DNA from: Sabulitectum sp036743055
Lineage (GTDB): Bacteria; Fermentibacterota; Fermentibacteria; Fermentibacterales; JCC-6
Assembly: GCA_036743055.1 (NCBI GenBank)
Contig: DAINQE010000010.1
Span: 1 to 58,613 of the forward strand
Length of the DNA: 58,613 nucleotides
Reading direction: 5' to 3'
Shown: positions 41,709-50,807 of the stretch, in pieces
Position numbering within the stretch: position 1 is the stretch's first letter
Layout of the letters: every line of letters starts with the position of its first letter
The notes under the pieces: generated by a model
What the model saw: only the letters and a program-made list of their open reading frames with translations
The model's database searches: none
What the model was told of the DNA's origin: nothing
Made by a program: the position numbers and the translations under genes

Positions 41709-42611
41709 TCAGCCGGTTTCCGTCATCCTGCGAACCGCCAGGGAGGCCTTCTCCGCCAGGTGCGGCGGTATCTCTATGGCATCCGCTGGCGATTCCAGGG
41801 CTCTCAGTACATGCTCCAGCGTGGTGAAACCCATGTCCCTGCACACTATGCCGCCTGCGGCGGCGAACTCCCTGTCCGGGAACAGGGTTTCCAGCCGGTA
41901 GATCATCCCCTCTTCGGTTCCTATGATGAAACGCTTCGAGGGGGATTCCTCCACCCTTCTTATCATGCCTCCCGTACCCAGCACGAAATGGGCCTCCCTC
42001 CAGAACACCGGGGGTGCCTCGGGATGAACCAGCACTTCGGCGTCGGGCCACCTGGTCTTCAGGTCCAGCAGACCCCTTATGTCAGCTCCGCTGTGGGCGT
42101 GGCAGCCTCCGTGCCAGATGTGAACCGTCTTGTCGGTGTTCTGCCTGACCCAGGTGCCCAGGTTCCTGTCGGGGCCGAATATGACCTCGCTGCCAGGGGC
42201 GGCCTCTGTCACAGCCACGGAGTTGGCGCTGGTGCAGCAGGCCCAGGCCTCCGATTTCAGTTCAACCGTGCTGTTCACGTATATCACCGCGGCGGCCTCC
42301 GGGTATCTGCGCTTCATCTCCCTCAGGTCCTCCGCGGTCATGGATGCCGCAAGGGAGCAGCTGGCGTCCGGGGCGGCGAGCACCACGGTGCTCTCCGGGG
42401 CGAGAAGCTTCGCCGTCTCCGCCATGAAACGAACACCGCAGAACACCACCAGGTCCGCCGCTTCCCTGGCTGCTATCCTGGAAAGCTCAAGTGAATCCCC
42501 CACATGGTCGGCGATGTCCTGTACAGGGCCGGGCTGATAGCTGTGGGCGAGAACGAGCGCGCCCTTCAGGTCCTTCAGCCTCCGTATCTCCTCAGCTACG
42601 CAGCCGCACAT
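41709..42611 (-). CDS. nadA: quinolinate synthase
   Basis: 300 residues. Condenses iminoaspartate with dihydroxyacetone phosphate in NAD synthesis. Blocks include LAHSYQPGPVQDIADHVGDS, GVRFMAETAKLLAP, DASCSLAASM (first cluster Cys), ACCTSANSVAV (second) and GGIVCRDMGFTTLEHVL (third), ligating the 4Fe-4S cluster. GGAGG precedes the ATG. nadB and nadC are not in the window. Confidence 0.95.
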   Translation of the reverse strand: MCGCVAEEIRRLKDLKGALVLAHSYQPGPVQDIADHVGDSLELSRIAAREAADLVVFCGVRFMAETAKLLAPESTVVLAAPDASCSLAASMTAEDLREMKRRYPEAAAVIYVNSTVELKSEAWACCTSANSVAVTEAAPGSEVIFGPDRNLGTWVRQNTDKTVHIWHGGCHAHSGADIRGLLDLKTRWPDAEVLVHPEAPPVFWREAHFVLGTGGMIRRVEESPSKRFIIGTEEGMIYRLETLFPDREFAAAGGIVCRDMGFTTLEHVLRALESPADAIEIPPHLAEKASLAVRRMTETG

Positions 42612-42620
42612 TCATACCTC

Positions 42621-43589
42621 CTAAGTCTCGATATCCCGGATGACCCCTCCCAGCAGGACCGAGTCTCCCAGGTAAACGGTTCCGATCTGGCCAGGTGAGA
42701 GAGCCCTTTGAGGTTCGTGGAAAACGATCTTCACCCTCTCTCCCCGGATACGGGCCAGCCCCGGCTGCGGGGGTTTCCTGTACCTGTTCTGCACAAGGCA
42801 CCTGAACTCATCCCCGGGCGCGGGCGCCAGCCAGTTGATACTATCCAGCATGCAGGAGCTTCTGTAAAGGCTTTCCCTGCCGCCGATGACCACCCGATTG
42901 GTTTCAACTTCCAGGCGGGTTACGAACATCTTCTCCCCGTGGGCGCCGATACCCTTCCTCTGACCGGGGGTATACCCGCCCAGTCCGGAGTGGCGGCCCA
43001 CAACCTCTCCGCTGGTGTTCACGATGTCACCTGGAACGCCCTCCCTCTCCAGGGAGAAGCAGAGGTCCTGGCTTTCCCTGGATATGAAGGGAAGCCCGGA
43101 ATGGAGACCCTCGGTCCTCACCTCTGTTTTGAGGGAGCCCCCCAGGGGGAAGTAGCACCTGGAAAGTATCTCCATGGGAACCATGGACAGGAAATAGCTC
43201 TGGTCCTTGCCGGGGTCGGCCCCGCGGAGAAGCCTGCCGTCCTGCATTTTCGCGTAGTGGCCGGTAACCAGCAACTCATCCCGCTCCAGGATGGAATAAG
43301 GCAGGGCCAGCTTGACCAGCCGGTTGCACATGGCGCAGGGATTCGGCGTAAGCCCCTGTTCGAGCATTTCCATGGAAGGTCTTTTCACAAGGGTCTCGAA
43401 ACTGTTTTCCCCGGGGATTACCAGCAGCTCGACACCCAGGATCCTGCAGCTTTCCACCGCCTCAGCCGGGGGGCCTGAGCCCCTGGTGTCCACGAATACT
43501 GCCCTTGCTCCATCGAATTCCTCGGTACTTCGCAGAAGGGAGACCGTGGAGTCCAGACCGCCGGAAAGACATACCAGGGCGCGCCCCAT
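42621..43589 (-). CDS. mnmA: tRNA-specific 2-thiouridylase MnmA
   Basis: 322 residues. The P-loop LSGGLDSTVSLL binds ATP, GLTPNPCAMCNRLVKL holds the first catalytic Cys (about residue 85), GHYAKM and GKDQSYFLSMVP follow, and SQDLCF carries the second Cys (about 178). It thiolates U34 of tRNAs for Lys, Glu and Gln. Slightly shorter than the usual 360 aa because insertions in the N-domain are missing. A cysteine desulfurase partner is not in the window. Confidence 0.95.
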   Translation of the reverse strand: MGRALVCLSGGLDSTVSLLRSTEEFDGARAVFVDTRGSGPPAEAVESCRILGVELLVIPGENSFETLVKRPSMEMLEQGLTPNPCAMCNRLVKLALPYSILERDELLVTGHYAKMQDGRLLRGADPGKDQSYFLSMVPMEILSRCYFPLGGSLKTEVRTEGLHSGLPFISRESQDLCFSLEREGVPGDIVNTSGEVVGRHSGLGGYTPGQRKGIGAHGEKMFVTRLEVETNRVVIGGRESLYRSSCMLDSINWLAPAPGDEFRCLVQNRYRKPPQPGLARIRGERVKIVFHEPQRALSPGQIGTVYLGDSVLLGGVIRDIET

Positions 43590-43592
43590 CCG

Positions 43593-44801
43593 TCAGGCGC
43601 CGAACTTGGCCAGCCTGCCCGCCGCGGCAAGTAGAAGGGCCATGAGTTCCTTGGCCGGGAAGGTACCCAGTGACCCTCCGGCGCATTCCCTCTCGGTGAA
43701 CCTGCAGTTCCAGCCCGTTCTCTGCGGTCCGCCGTGTATCATCACAGGCACCGGATGCCAGCTGTGGAGCTTCATGGGACAGGGGGTTGAATGGTCGCCT
43801 GTTACGCACACAACGTCGAAGCCGCTCTCCAGCATCGCCGGCAGTGCAGCGTCGAACTTCTCTATCTCTGCGATCTTTCTCTCGTGATCGCCGTCCTCCC
43901 CGGAACTGTCGGTGTACTTGTGGTGGAGGAAAACGAAGTCCTTCCCCTGCTTCAGCGCTTCCGCCGCAGCCATCACCTCTCCGCTGAGGTCAGCGGGGTC
44001 CGGGCTCATCACTTCCATACCGGCCAGGGACGCGAGACCCTTGTAGTCCGGATACAGCGCCACCGCGGCTGAATCAAGGCGGTACCTGCTTTTGAAGGAG
44101 GGAAGGTCCTGATGCAGGGCGAATCCCCTGAGAAGAAGGCCGTTGGCCGGTTCCTCGTCCTTCAGGATGTCCATTGCCTTCTCCACGAACTCCTTCACAA
44201 CTCCGGCTGCGAACTCGGCGTCCTGTGAGAGAGCCTTCACAGGCAGTGGTTCTTCCCCGACCAGACCCGGATCGGTTTCCTGAATGTTCTCGGAGAGCCC
44301 CGGACCCCTGAACACGACGCATGCCCTGTGTTCCTTCACAGGCTCAACGAATGTCTGTACTCCGGATATTTCGATACCCTTCAGCATGTCCGCCAGCCGG
44401 GCGCACTCATCGGTGGAGATCCTGCCGGCCCTCCTGTCCGTGACGATGCCGTTCCCGTCGATGGTGCAGAAGTTTATCCTGGCGGCAAGGTCTCCATGGT
44501 TCAGCTGGAAGCCTATGCCCAGCGCGGCCAGAGCGCCCCTTCCCACAAGGCACTCCACGGGATCGTACCCGAAGAGCCCAAGATGGCCGGGTCCGCTGCC
44601 CGGGGTGACTCCCCTGGCCACAGGTATATGAAGCCCCAGGGCGGACCTGGAGGCCAGCCTGTCCATGTTCGGGGTTGCCGCGGCTTCCAGCGGGGTCCGG
44701 CCCTTCAGCTTTGGAACGGAGATGTCCCCCACACCGTCCATCACCGCCAGGAGGATCTTCCCTCCGTGATCAAGTGCCAGTTCGGATATAAGGTCTCTCA
44801 T
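43593..44801 (-). CDS. apgM: archaeal-type cofactor-independent phosphoglycerate mutase
   Basis: 402 residues of the ApgM family (alkaline phosphatase fold). Motifs: LLAVMDGVGD, AAATPNMDRLA, GVTPGSGPGHLGLFGYDP with the phosphorylated Ser, LHHKYTDSSGEDGDHERKI, and VTGDHSTPCPMKLHSWHPVP. Interconverts 3- and 2-phosphoglycerate. An ATG at 44801 is preferred over the GTG at 44810 because GAGGTG precedes it by six nt. One nt after purM. Confidence 0.94.
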   Translation of the reverse strand: MRDLISELALDHGGKILLAVMDGVGDISVPKLKGRTPLEAAATPNMDRLASRSALGLHIPVARGVTPGSGPGHLGLFGYDPVECLVGRGALAALGIGFQLNHGDLAARINFCTIDGNGIVTDRRAGRISTDECARLADMLKGIEISGVQTFVEPVKEHRACVVFRGPGLSENIQETDPGLVGEEPLPVKALSQDAEFAAGVVKEFVEKAMDILKDEEPANGLLLRGFALHQDLPSFKSRYRLDSAAVALYPDYKGLASLAGMEVMSPDPADLSGEVMAAAEALKQGKDFVFLHHKYTDSSGEDGDHERKIAEIEKFDAALPAMLESGFDVVCVTGDHSTPCPMKLHSWHPVPVMIHGGPQRTGWNCRFTERECAGGSLGTFPAKELMALLLAAAGRLAKFGA

Positions 44802-44802
44802 T

Positions 44803-45840
44803 TCAATCACCTCGCCGGTTCGGGTATTCGATGGCCCCTGTATCGGTTATGGTTCCAGCAACGAAGGACTCCACCGAAGCCGCGTCGAGTATTTCCAGAA
44901 CCCTCCCCGGCTCTTCAGTGGTGAAGAGGAACCCGGCTCCCATGTTGAAGGCCCTGCTCATCTCGGTGTCACTCACGCCGCCAAGGCTCGATATCAGGCC
45001 GAATATCGGAGGCACCCGCCAGTTCGGGGTGATAGCCGCGCCGCATCCACGGGGCAGTATCCGCGACAGATTGCCCGGGATTCCGCCCCCTGTTATGTGC
45101 GCCATTCCCGTTACGAGGCCCTGGTCGAGAAGGGGCATCATCTCTGTTAGGTAGCTTCTGTGAACCGCGAGAAGGGCCTTTCCCACAGAGGCTCCCTCAA
45201 GCTCGTCGGGCCTCGAGGATACGGTTAGACCCGCCTTATTGAAGAGGACCGTTCTGGCCAGGGAATACCCATTGGTATGAAGGCCGGTGGAGGGAAGCCC
45301 GATGATGGTCTGCCCAGGACGCACCGCCGATCCGTCGATAATCCGCCCTTCGTCCACAACTCCGACGATGGTTCCCGCAACATCGTAGTCCCCCGGGGCG
45401 TAGAAACCGGGCATCTCCGCGGTTTCTCCGCCAAGGAGCGCAAGCCCGTTCTCAAGACAGGCCTTCGCCAAACCCTTTACTATCGAAGCAGCCACCATCG
45501 CGCTGAGCTTTCCGCAGGCCAGGTAGTCCATGAAGAACAGCGGACGGGCTCCCTGTACGAGTATGTCGTTCACGCAGTGGTTCACCAGGTCCATCCCCAC
45601 GGTGGAGTAGTCCTCCGCCATGGAGGCCACCTTCATCTTGGTTCCCACTCCGTCGGTGCTGGCCACCAGGACCGGCCTTTCGGTGCCCGGGAATTCGGCC
45701 CGGAAAAGACCGCCGAAGTGCCCCAGGTCCGAAAGCACCCTGCCGTCGTAGGTCTTCCTTACCTCGGCCTTCATGAGTTCCACGGCCCTGGAGCCTTCGT
45801 CTATGTCCACTCCAGCTTCCCTGTAGTCGGTGCCGCTCAT
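44803..45840 (-). CDS. purM: phosphoribosylformylglycinamidine cyclo-ligase
   Basis: 345 residues. Closes the imidazole ring to AIR in purine synthesis. Blocks: GVDIDEGSRAVELMKAEVRK, LVASTDGVGTKMKVA, DLVNHCVNDILVQGARPLF, GGETAEMPGFY, GLPSTGLHTNGYSLAR and AHITGGGIPGNL. The open frame continues upstream, but the ATG at 45840 overlaps the pfkB-family stop (ATGA) and starts the conserved sequence. Confidence 0.96.
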   Translation of the reverse strand: MSGTDYREAGVDIDEGSRAVELMKAEVRKTYDGRVLSDLGHFGGLFRAEFPGTERPVLVASTDGVGTKMKVASMAEDYSTVGMDLVNHCVNDILVQGARPLFFMDYLACGKLSAMVAASIVKGLAKACLENGLALLGGETAEMPGFYAPGDYDVAGTIVGVVDEGRIIDGSAVRPGQTIIGLPSTGLHTNGYSLARTVLFNKAGLTVSSRPDELEGASVGKALLAVHRSYLTEMMPLLDQGLVTGMAHITGGGIPGNLSRILPRGCGAAITPNWRVPPIFGLISSLGGVSDTEMSRAFNMGAGFLFTTEEPGRVLEILDAASVESFVAGTITDTGAIEYPNRRGD

Positions 45841-46754
45841 TCCTGCACCCTGTCCAGCTGGTTGGTGGAGAGATAGTAGTTGAGTCTTTCGTCTATGGCT
45901 TTCCTGGTTATCTCCCTGAGCGCTTCCACTCCGAAGCCCCCTATGGCGAAGCTGGCGGTCACAGAACCGTAGCACAGACCCCTTGTGATGTTCCTGAAGG
46001 TAAGGGGGCCGCCTACTCCCGCCAGGAAGCCCAGCATACCGGCGGCGAAGCTGTCGCCGGCGCCTGTGGGGTCAACCACGTTGTCCACAGGGCATGCGGG
46101 AAGGAGGAAGGGCTTCGGCCCTCCCAGGACCATCACGCCGCTTGCTCCCAGCTTGATCACTACGAACCTGGGTCCCCTCTTCAGTATGTACCTGCCGGCG
46201 CGGAACAGATCGCTGGCGCCGGAGAGCTGTCTGGCCTCAGAGGCGTTCACGAAGAGGATGTCCACCTTCTTCATGACCTGCATCACGGTTTCCTTCTTGT
46301 GTTCGATCCAGAGGTTCATGGTGTCCATGGCGATCCAGGACGGGTTCTCCACCTGCTCCAGCACCTGAAGCTGAAGTTCAGGGTCTATGTTGGCCAGGAA
46401 AACGCAGGGGGTCTTCCTGTATCCCTCGGGAAGCACCGGTTCGAAGCTGGCGAACACTCCCAGTTCCGTCCTGATAGTCCTTGCGTCGCCGAAGTCCGGG
46501 CCGTAAACGCCTTCCCAGCGGAAAGTAGGGCCTCTTCCAATGGTAAGACCCTCCACATCAACATTCCTTGTCATCAGGAAGTCCTTTTCCCGGGACGGGA
46601 AATCCGGGCCCACCACCCCCACGATGCGAACATGATCAAGCTGCCCCGCGGCCAGACCGAAATAAACGGCGGAGCCGCCCAGGGTGTCCTCGGCCTTGCC
46701 GGCCGGGGTGGTGAGTGTGTCCAGCGCAACCGATCCTACAACGAGAACGGACAT
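45837..46754 (-). CDS. PfkB-family carbohydrate/nucleoside kinase
   Basis: 305 residues. N-terminal VVGSVALDTLTTP and LGGSAVYFGLAAG, and the catalytic signature VVDPTGAGDSFAAGMLGFLAG near residue 245, define the ribokinase/PfkB family. Substrate is not clear from sequence: ribose, adenosine and other nucleosides are possible. Position directly before purM hints at nucleoside metabolism. Confidence 0.9.
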   Translation of the reverse strand: MSVLVVGSVALDTLTTPAGKAEDTLGGSAVYFGLAAGQLDHVRIVGVVGPDFPSREKDFLMTRNVDVEGLTIGRGPTFRWEGVYGPDFGDARTIRTELGVFASFEPVLPEGYRKTPCVFLANIDPELQLQVLEQVENPSWIAMDTMNLWIEHKKETVMQVMKKVDILFVNASEARQLSGASDLFRAGRYILKRGPRFVVIKLGASGVMVLGGPKPFLLPACPVDNVVDPTGAGDSFAAGMLGFLAGVGGPLTFRNITRGLCYGSVTASFAIGGFGVEALREITRKAIDERLNYYLSTNQLDRVQE

Positions 46755-46766
46755 TGCAGTTCCTCT

Positions 46767-48458
46767 CTACATTCTCTCAGGGGCCTTGACCCCGAGTATT
46801 CTCAACAGGTCCCGAAGAACGTTCATAACCGCCAGGCAAAGCACCAGCCTGGCCCTGGTTCCCGGGGCATTGTCAGGGTCGATGACCCTGTGGTGCTGGT
46901 AGAAGCCGTGGAAAGCCGTTGCTATCTCCCCCAGCAGTTCGGTCATTCTATGGGGCTCCAGGGCCTCCGCCGCGTCATGCACCCGTACCGGGACCGTTTC
47001 AAGCAGACGCATGAGATCCCTCTCCCTTTCGCCCTGAAGAACGTCCTTCTCCAGGGGATCTTCCGTGAGGGATGACAGGTCCTCGTACCCGGCCTTCCTC
47101 AGTATCCCCGATATCCTGGCGAAGGCGTACTGAACATAGAAGACCGGATTATCCTCGCTGTCCGCCGCCGCAGCGCCCAGATCGAAGTCCATGTGGGCCT
47201 CGGCCCTCCTGGTCAGGAAAATGTACCTCACCACGTCCGGGGAACCGGCTTCGCTCACAAGATCCCTGAGTGTGGCGAAGTTGCCGGACCTTGTGGACAT
47301 CTTGATCTTCTCTCCGTTGCGGAGCAGGGTTACGAACTGGTGGATCACGGTTCGCAGCCTTTTCCCTACCTCTTCCGCGCCGAGAACCGCTGTAACGGCG
47401 GCCTCGACGTCCCTGCAGGTGTCTATGTGATCGCTGCCGAAAACGTCCACTATCAGGTCGTATCCACGCCGGAACTTGTTCAGGTGGTAGGCTATGTCCG
47501 GCATCCTGTATGTGCAGGTGCCGTCATCCCTTATCACAACGCGGTCCTCCGGGCGTCCGACCTCCGTAAGCATGAGCCATTTCTTATCGGGCTGCTCCGC
47601 GTCGGGGCTCACCAGCCCCTTCTCAGAAAGAAGCTTCAGGGCTTCGTTCACCGCGTCGGGGATGAGTTCGCTCTCCGCGAAGTACCTGTCGAAGGTTATG
47701 CCCAGCAGCTCGAGGTCGTCGGAAATAAGCCGGAAGGCCCTCTCCTCGGCGAACTTGCGGAAGGTCTCCAGATCACCGGGCCATTCCAGGCTGCCTCCGG
47801 CTTCCGCCAGCAGCTCATTCGCCCAGCCTTCCACGTAGTCGCCCATGTAGCCGCCCTCGGGAACCTCCATGGAACCGCCCTGGATCTGGAAGTACCTGGC
47901 TGCCAGGGACTCCGCAAGCCTGTTCATCTGATTGCCGCCGTCGTTGAAATAGTATTCCCGGTGCACCGACCACCCGGTGGCCTCCAGCAGCCCGGAGATG
48001 GCGTCACCCAGAACGGCCTGACGGCAGTGGCCCACGGTGAGAGGTCCCGTGGGATTCGAACTCACGAACTCCACTATGGCGTTCTTTCCGGTCCCTGTGA
48101 GGGGCATCATGGTGAAAAGTCCCCTGGCGGCCATCTGGAGGACCGTTTCCCTGAGGTATTCCCCTGAAAGGGTGAAGTTAAGGAAACCCGGTCCATCCAC
48201 AGTGACCTTCTCGATCTGGGGAAAGCCCTTCCTCACCTCATCGGCCATGGCTTCAGCTATTTCCCTGGGGGGTTTTCCCAGCCTTCCCGCCAGGGGCATT
48301 GCCGAACTCGAGGCCAGGTCGCCGAAGGCCAGGTTCCTGGACCTTGCGACCTCGATCGGGGGCTGGTCCATGCCGAATCGCCGGTTTACGGCCTCGGCCA
48401 TGGCTTTCGCCAGGTCAGTCCTGGTGCGGAGGGGTGATATCGAAGGTGAAGTCGTCAT
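46767..48458 (-). CDS. argS: arginyl-tRNA synthetase
   Basis: 563 residues. Class I signature FVSSNPTGPLTVGHCR (HIGH as VGHC), EYYFNDGGNQM, GSDHIDTCRDVEA and a KMSKS-like loop KIKMSTRSGNFATL; a DALR anticodon-binding domain closes the protein. An N-terminal Add-1-like domain precedes the core. The ATG at 48458 overlaps rsfS by 44 bp, so an internal start (48401) cannot be excluded. Confidence 0.96.
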   Translation of the reverse strand: MTTSPSISPLRTRTDLAKAMAEAVNRRFGMDQPPIEVARSRNLAFGDLASSSAMPLAGRLGKPPREIAEAMADEVRKGFPQIEKVTVDGPGFLNFTLSGEYLRETVLQMAARGLFTMMPLTGTGKNAIVEFVSSNPTGPLTVGHCRQAVLGDAISGLLEATGWSVHREYYFNDGGNQMNRLAESLAARYFQIQGGSMEVPEGGYMGDYVEGWANELLAEAGGSLEWPGDLETFRKFAEERAFRLISDDLELLGITFDRYFAESELIPDAVNEALKLLSEKGLVSPDAEQPDKKWLMLTEVGRPEDRVVIRDDGTCTYRMPDIAYHLNKFRRGYDLIVDVFGSDHIDTCRDVEAAVTAVLGAEEVGKRLRTVIHQFVTLLRNGEKIKMSTRSGNFATLRDLVSEAGSPDVVRYIFLTRRAEAHMDFDLGAAAADSEDNPVFYVQYAFARISGILRKAGYEDLSSLTEDPLEKDVLQGERERDLMRLLETVPVRVHDAAEALEPHRMTELLGEIATAFHGFYQHHRVIDPDNAPGTRARLVLCLAVMNVLRDLLRILGVKAPERM

Positions 48459-48831
48459 CTGATTCCGTTCTGTGCGAGTCCTGGAACTTCTTCACCGGAG
48501 CGTCGCTCCAGAGGGTTTCCAGGCTGTAGTATTTCCTGGTTTCCGGGAGGAAGATGTGAACAACGAAGTCAACGAAATCCATGAGGATCCAGCTGCCCTC
48601 GTCGTAACCCTCCCTGTGATGGAGCCTCCACCCCAGTTCCCTGGCGGAACGCTGCAGGTGATCGGCTATTGCCCTGCACTGTATCCTGTTGTCTGCGGTG
48701 ACTATCAGAAAGATGTCCATGGTGAGGGGAAAGTCCATCATGTCCAGGGCGACCACATCGTAGCCGTGCCTCTGGTGGATCGCCTCCACTATCTGTTCCA
48801 GGATGTCCGCATCTTCTCTTTCGGTGCTCAA
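48415..48831 (-). CDS. rsfS: ribosome silencing factor RsfS
   Basis: 138 residues. DVVALDMMDFPLTMDIFLIV, ADHLQRSARELGWRLHHREG, WILMDFVDFVVHIFLPETRK and YYSLETLW match RsfS (Iojap). It binds uL14 and stops 50S-30S joining during slow growth. A 25-residue charged C-terminal tail extends past the usual end, overlapping argS. Confidence 0.94.
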   Translation of the reverse strand: MSTEREDADILEQIVEAIHQRHGYDVVALDMMDFPLTMDIFLIVTADNRIQCRAIADHLQRSARELGWRLHHREGYDEGSWILMDFVDFVVHIFLPETRKYYSLETLWSDAPVKKFQDSHRTESDDDFTFDITPPHQD

Positions 48832-48845
48832 GGTACCTCCGCTTC

Positions 48846-49376
48846 TCAGTCTCTGTATGGAATGTAGAACGAGGGATCGTCACGATCCCTTCCCAGTATC
48901 ACGGTAACGTCCACCTCGGGTTCGAAGCCGGGCCGCGGAAGCAGCATCACCACCGATGAATCGCCCAGCTGCAGGACCTCGGCCACCCGCAGAGCGGCGG
49001 CATATGAGGTATCGTGGCTCAGAACCACCGTAAGCTCATAGTCCCTTCTTCCGGCGTCCTGCGGGGGACCCGGGGCATAGAAGACAACATCCCCGGTCCT
49101 GGTTTCCAGAAAGGTCTGTGCCCTTGAGGCCAGGTCGTTCACCCCCACTCCGTTCTGAACCCGGAAGAGAATCGTGTCCGGAGGAGGTGTCGATTCGGTG
49201 ATGGTGAAAACGCCGATCACCGTTTCCGCCTCCCTGCGGATCTCACCGGGCGAGTAGACCACCGCCAGTGTGGCAAGGCTTCCCACCGCCAGGGAGAGAA
49301 GCACCGCCGGCAGCAACCTCTTTTTCTTCTTTTCCTTCGGCTTCCTCTTCCTCAATCCAGCACTTTCCTGAACCAT
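48846..49376 (-). CDS. membrane-anchored LytR_C domain protein without an LCP domain
   Basis: 176 residues: a Lys/Arg-rich start (LRKRKPKEKKKKRLLPAVLL), one membrane helix, then a LytR_C-like domain (ILFRVQNGVGVNDLASRAQT, YELTVVLSHD, VDVTVILGRD). In many bacteria an LCP (LytR-CpsA-Psr) ligase with this tail precedes rsfS; here only the tail domain is left, next to the expected rsfS. Function unknown. Overlaps the HIT gene by 25 bp. Confidence 0.72.
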   Translation of the reverse strand: MVQESAGLRKRKPKEKKKKRLLPAVLLSLAVGSLATLAVVYSPGEIRREAETVIGVFTITESTPPPDTILFRVQNGVGVNDLASRAQTFLETRTGDVVFYAPGPPQDAGRRDYELTVVLSHDTSYAAALRVAEVLQLGDSSVVMLLPRPGFEPEVDVTVILGRDRDDPSFYIPYRD

Positions 49377-49855
49377 GGAGAAAGTATCTCACGGGCCTTT
49401 TCCAGGGACTGGGAGACGACCCTGATCCCCCCCACCGTGCTCATGAAATTGGTATCGCCGCTCCACCTTGGGAGCAGATGCACATGGAGATGGCCGGGAA
49501 TTCCGGCTCCCCCGGCGGAACCTGCGTTCCAGCCGCCGTTCATCCCCTGGCACTTCATGCCTTCCTTCAAAGCTTTCTCTCCCGCCGCAAGAACCCTGAA
49601 CAGTTCTTCGGATTCCTCCCTGGAGAGTCCGCCCAGCTCCGGTTCATGGCGGTAGGGCACCACCATCATGTGGCCGTTGATGTAGGGGAATCGGTTCAGT
49701 ACCGCGAACACATGGCTCCCCCGGTACAGCACCAGGTTCTCCCCGTCTTCCGCCTCGGCGGCGGACCCTATGCCGCAGAACACGCAGCCTTCAGCCCCGG
49801 CCTTCGGCGCGGAAACGTAGTCGTACCTCCAGGGGGCCCAGAGCCGCTCAGTCAT
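49352..49855 (-). CDS. HIT-family nucleotide hydrolase/transferase
   Basis: 167 residues. Zinc-type CVFCGI near residue 24, RFPYINGHMMVVPYRHE, and the HIT triad GHLHVHLLPRW near residue 120 (H-x-H-x-H). Similar to bacterial/archaeal Ap4A phosphorylase-like proteins (starting ERLWAPWRYDYV). Removes nucleoside monophosphate from dinucleoside polyphosphates or similar adducts. Overlaps glmU by 8 bp. Confidence 0.92.
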   Translation of the reverse strand: MTERLWAPWRYDYVSAPKAGAEGCVFCGIGSAAEAEDGENLVLYRGSHVFAVLNRFPYINGHMMVVPYRHEPELGGLSREESEELFRVLAAGEKALKEGMKCQGMNGGWNAGSAGGAGIPGHLHVHLLPRWSGDTNFMSTVGGIRVVSQSLEKAREILSPWFRKVLD

Positions 49856-50807
49856 CTTCGGCCTCTATGATCTCGTATTCCCCCACCGTGTCGCCGGCGG
49901 GAATCACAGCTCCCCTGATCACGGCTCCCTGTCCGATAACCGCTCCGGCCCCTATCACCGTTTCCCCTGAAAGGGTGCAGTTCCTGCCGATGACGGCCCC
50001 TGCTCCTATTGTCACGCTGTCCTCGATCCAGACCGTGGAGGGGTCGGGTATGATCACCCCTGAGAGAAGGTGGTCCTCCGTAACCCTCTTCTTCATTATG
50101 TCGGTGCACCTGGCAAGCTGCAGGGGGTGGTTCACCCCGGCGACCTCCTCCCAGTCCGGGGTGAAGACCGACAGCGCCGGCCTGCCCTTTTCCCGAAGAA
50201 TGGCCACCGCGTCGGTGAGGTAGTACTCCCCCTGGGCGTTGCTTCGGCCCACCAGGGGCAGCACCTCCTCCAGGGCTTCCACCGAGAACGCCATTATGCC
50301 TGTGTTTATGGTCCTTATGGCCTTCTCCTGGTCGGTGGCGTCCTTCTCCTCCACTATGCGTTCGATCCTGCCGTCGGGGTCCATTATCACCCTGCCGTAG
50401 CCGGTCACATCCGGGGGTGTGGTGGTGAGAACGGCCATGGAGGCACCGGAGGAGCTTCTGGCTTCCATCAGTCTGGCAATGGTTTCCCTCTTGAGCAGGG
50501 GAACGTCCCCCAGGAGCACCGCCACCTGATCCTCACCGGGATCCAGGGGCATGGCGCAGGATACGGCGTGGGCGGTGCCCAGCTGCTCCTCCTGAACCGC
50601 CCAGCTCCAGCTGCGCTCCTCGAGCATGGGTATCACGAGGTCCCTGCCATGGCCGACCACCACCCGGATGCTCCGGACACCGGCGGCTTCGGCGGCCTCA
50701 GCCACCCGCTGCACCATGGGCTTGCCCAGAACGGGGTGCAGTACCTTGGGAAGGGGGGACTTCATCCTCTTTCCCATTCCCGCGGCCAGTATGATCGCGG
50801 AACTCAA
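49848..50807 (-). CDS. glmU: GlmU-type N-acetylglucosamine-1-phosphate uridyltransferase lacking the acetyltransferase half
   Basis: 319 residues. The pyrophosphorylase signature AIILAAGMGKRMKSPLPKVL, QEEQLGTAHAV, VLLGDVPLL, GYGRVIMDPDGRIERIVEEK and NTGIMAF are all present. Only a short left-handed helix follows (IEDSVTIGAGAVIGRNCTLS through GQGAVIRGAVIPAG). Full GlmU is about 450 aa and carries the glucosamine-1-P acetyltransferase domain, which is missing. It would make UDP-GlcNAc from GlcNAc-1-P only. Confidence 0.88.
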   Translation of the reverse strand: MSSAIILAAGMGKRMKSPLPKVLHPVLGKPMVQRVAEAAEAAGVRSIRVVVGHGRDLVIPMLEERSWSWAVQEEQLGTAHAVSCAMPLDPGEDQVAVLLGDVPLLKRETIARLMEARSSSGASMAVLTTTPPDVTGYGRVIMDPDGRIERIVEEKDATDQEKAIRTINTGIMAFSVEALEEVLPLVGRSNAQGEYYLTDAVAILREKGRPALSVFTPDWEEVAGVNHPLQLARCTDIMKKRVTEDHLLSGVIIPDPSTVWIEDSVTIGAGAVIGRNCTLSGETVIGAGAVIGQGAVIRGAVIPAGDTVGEYEIIEAEDD

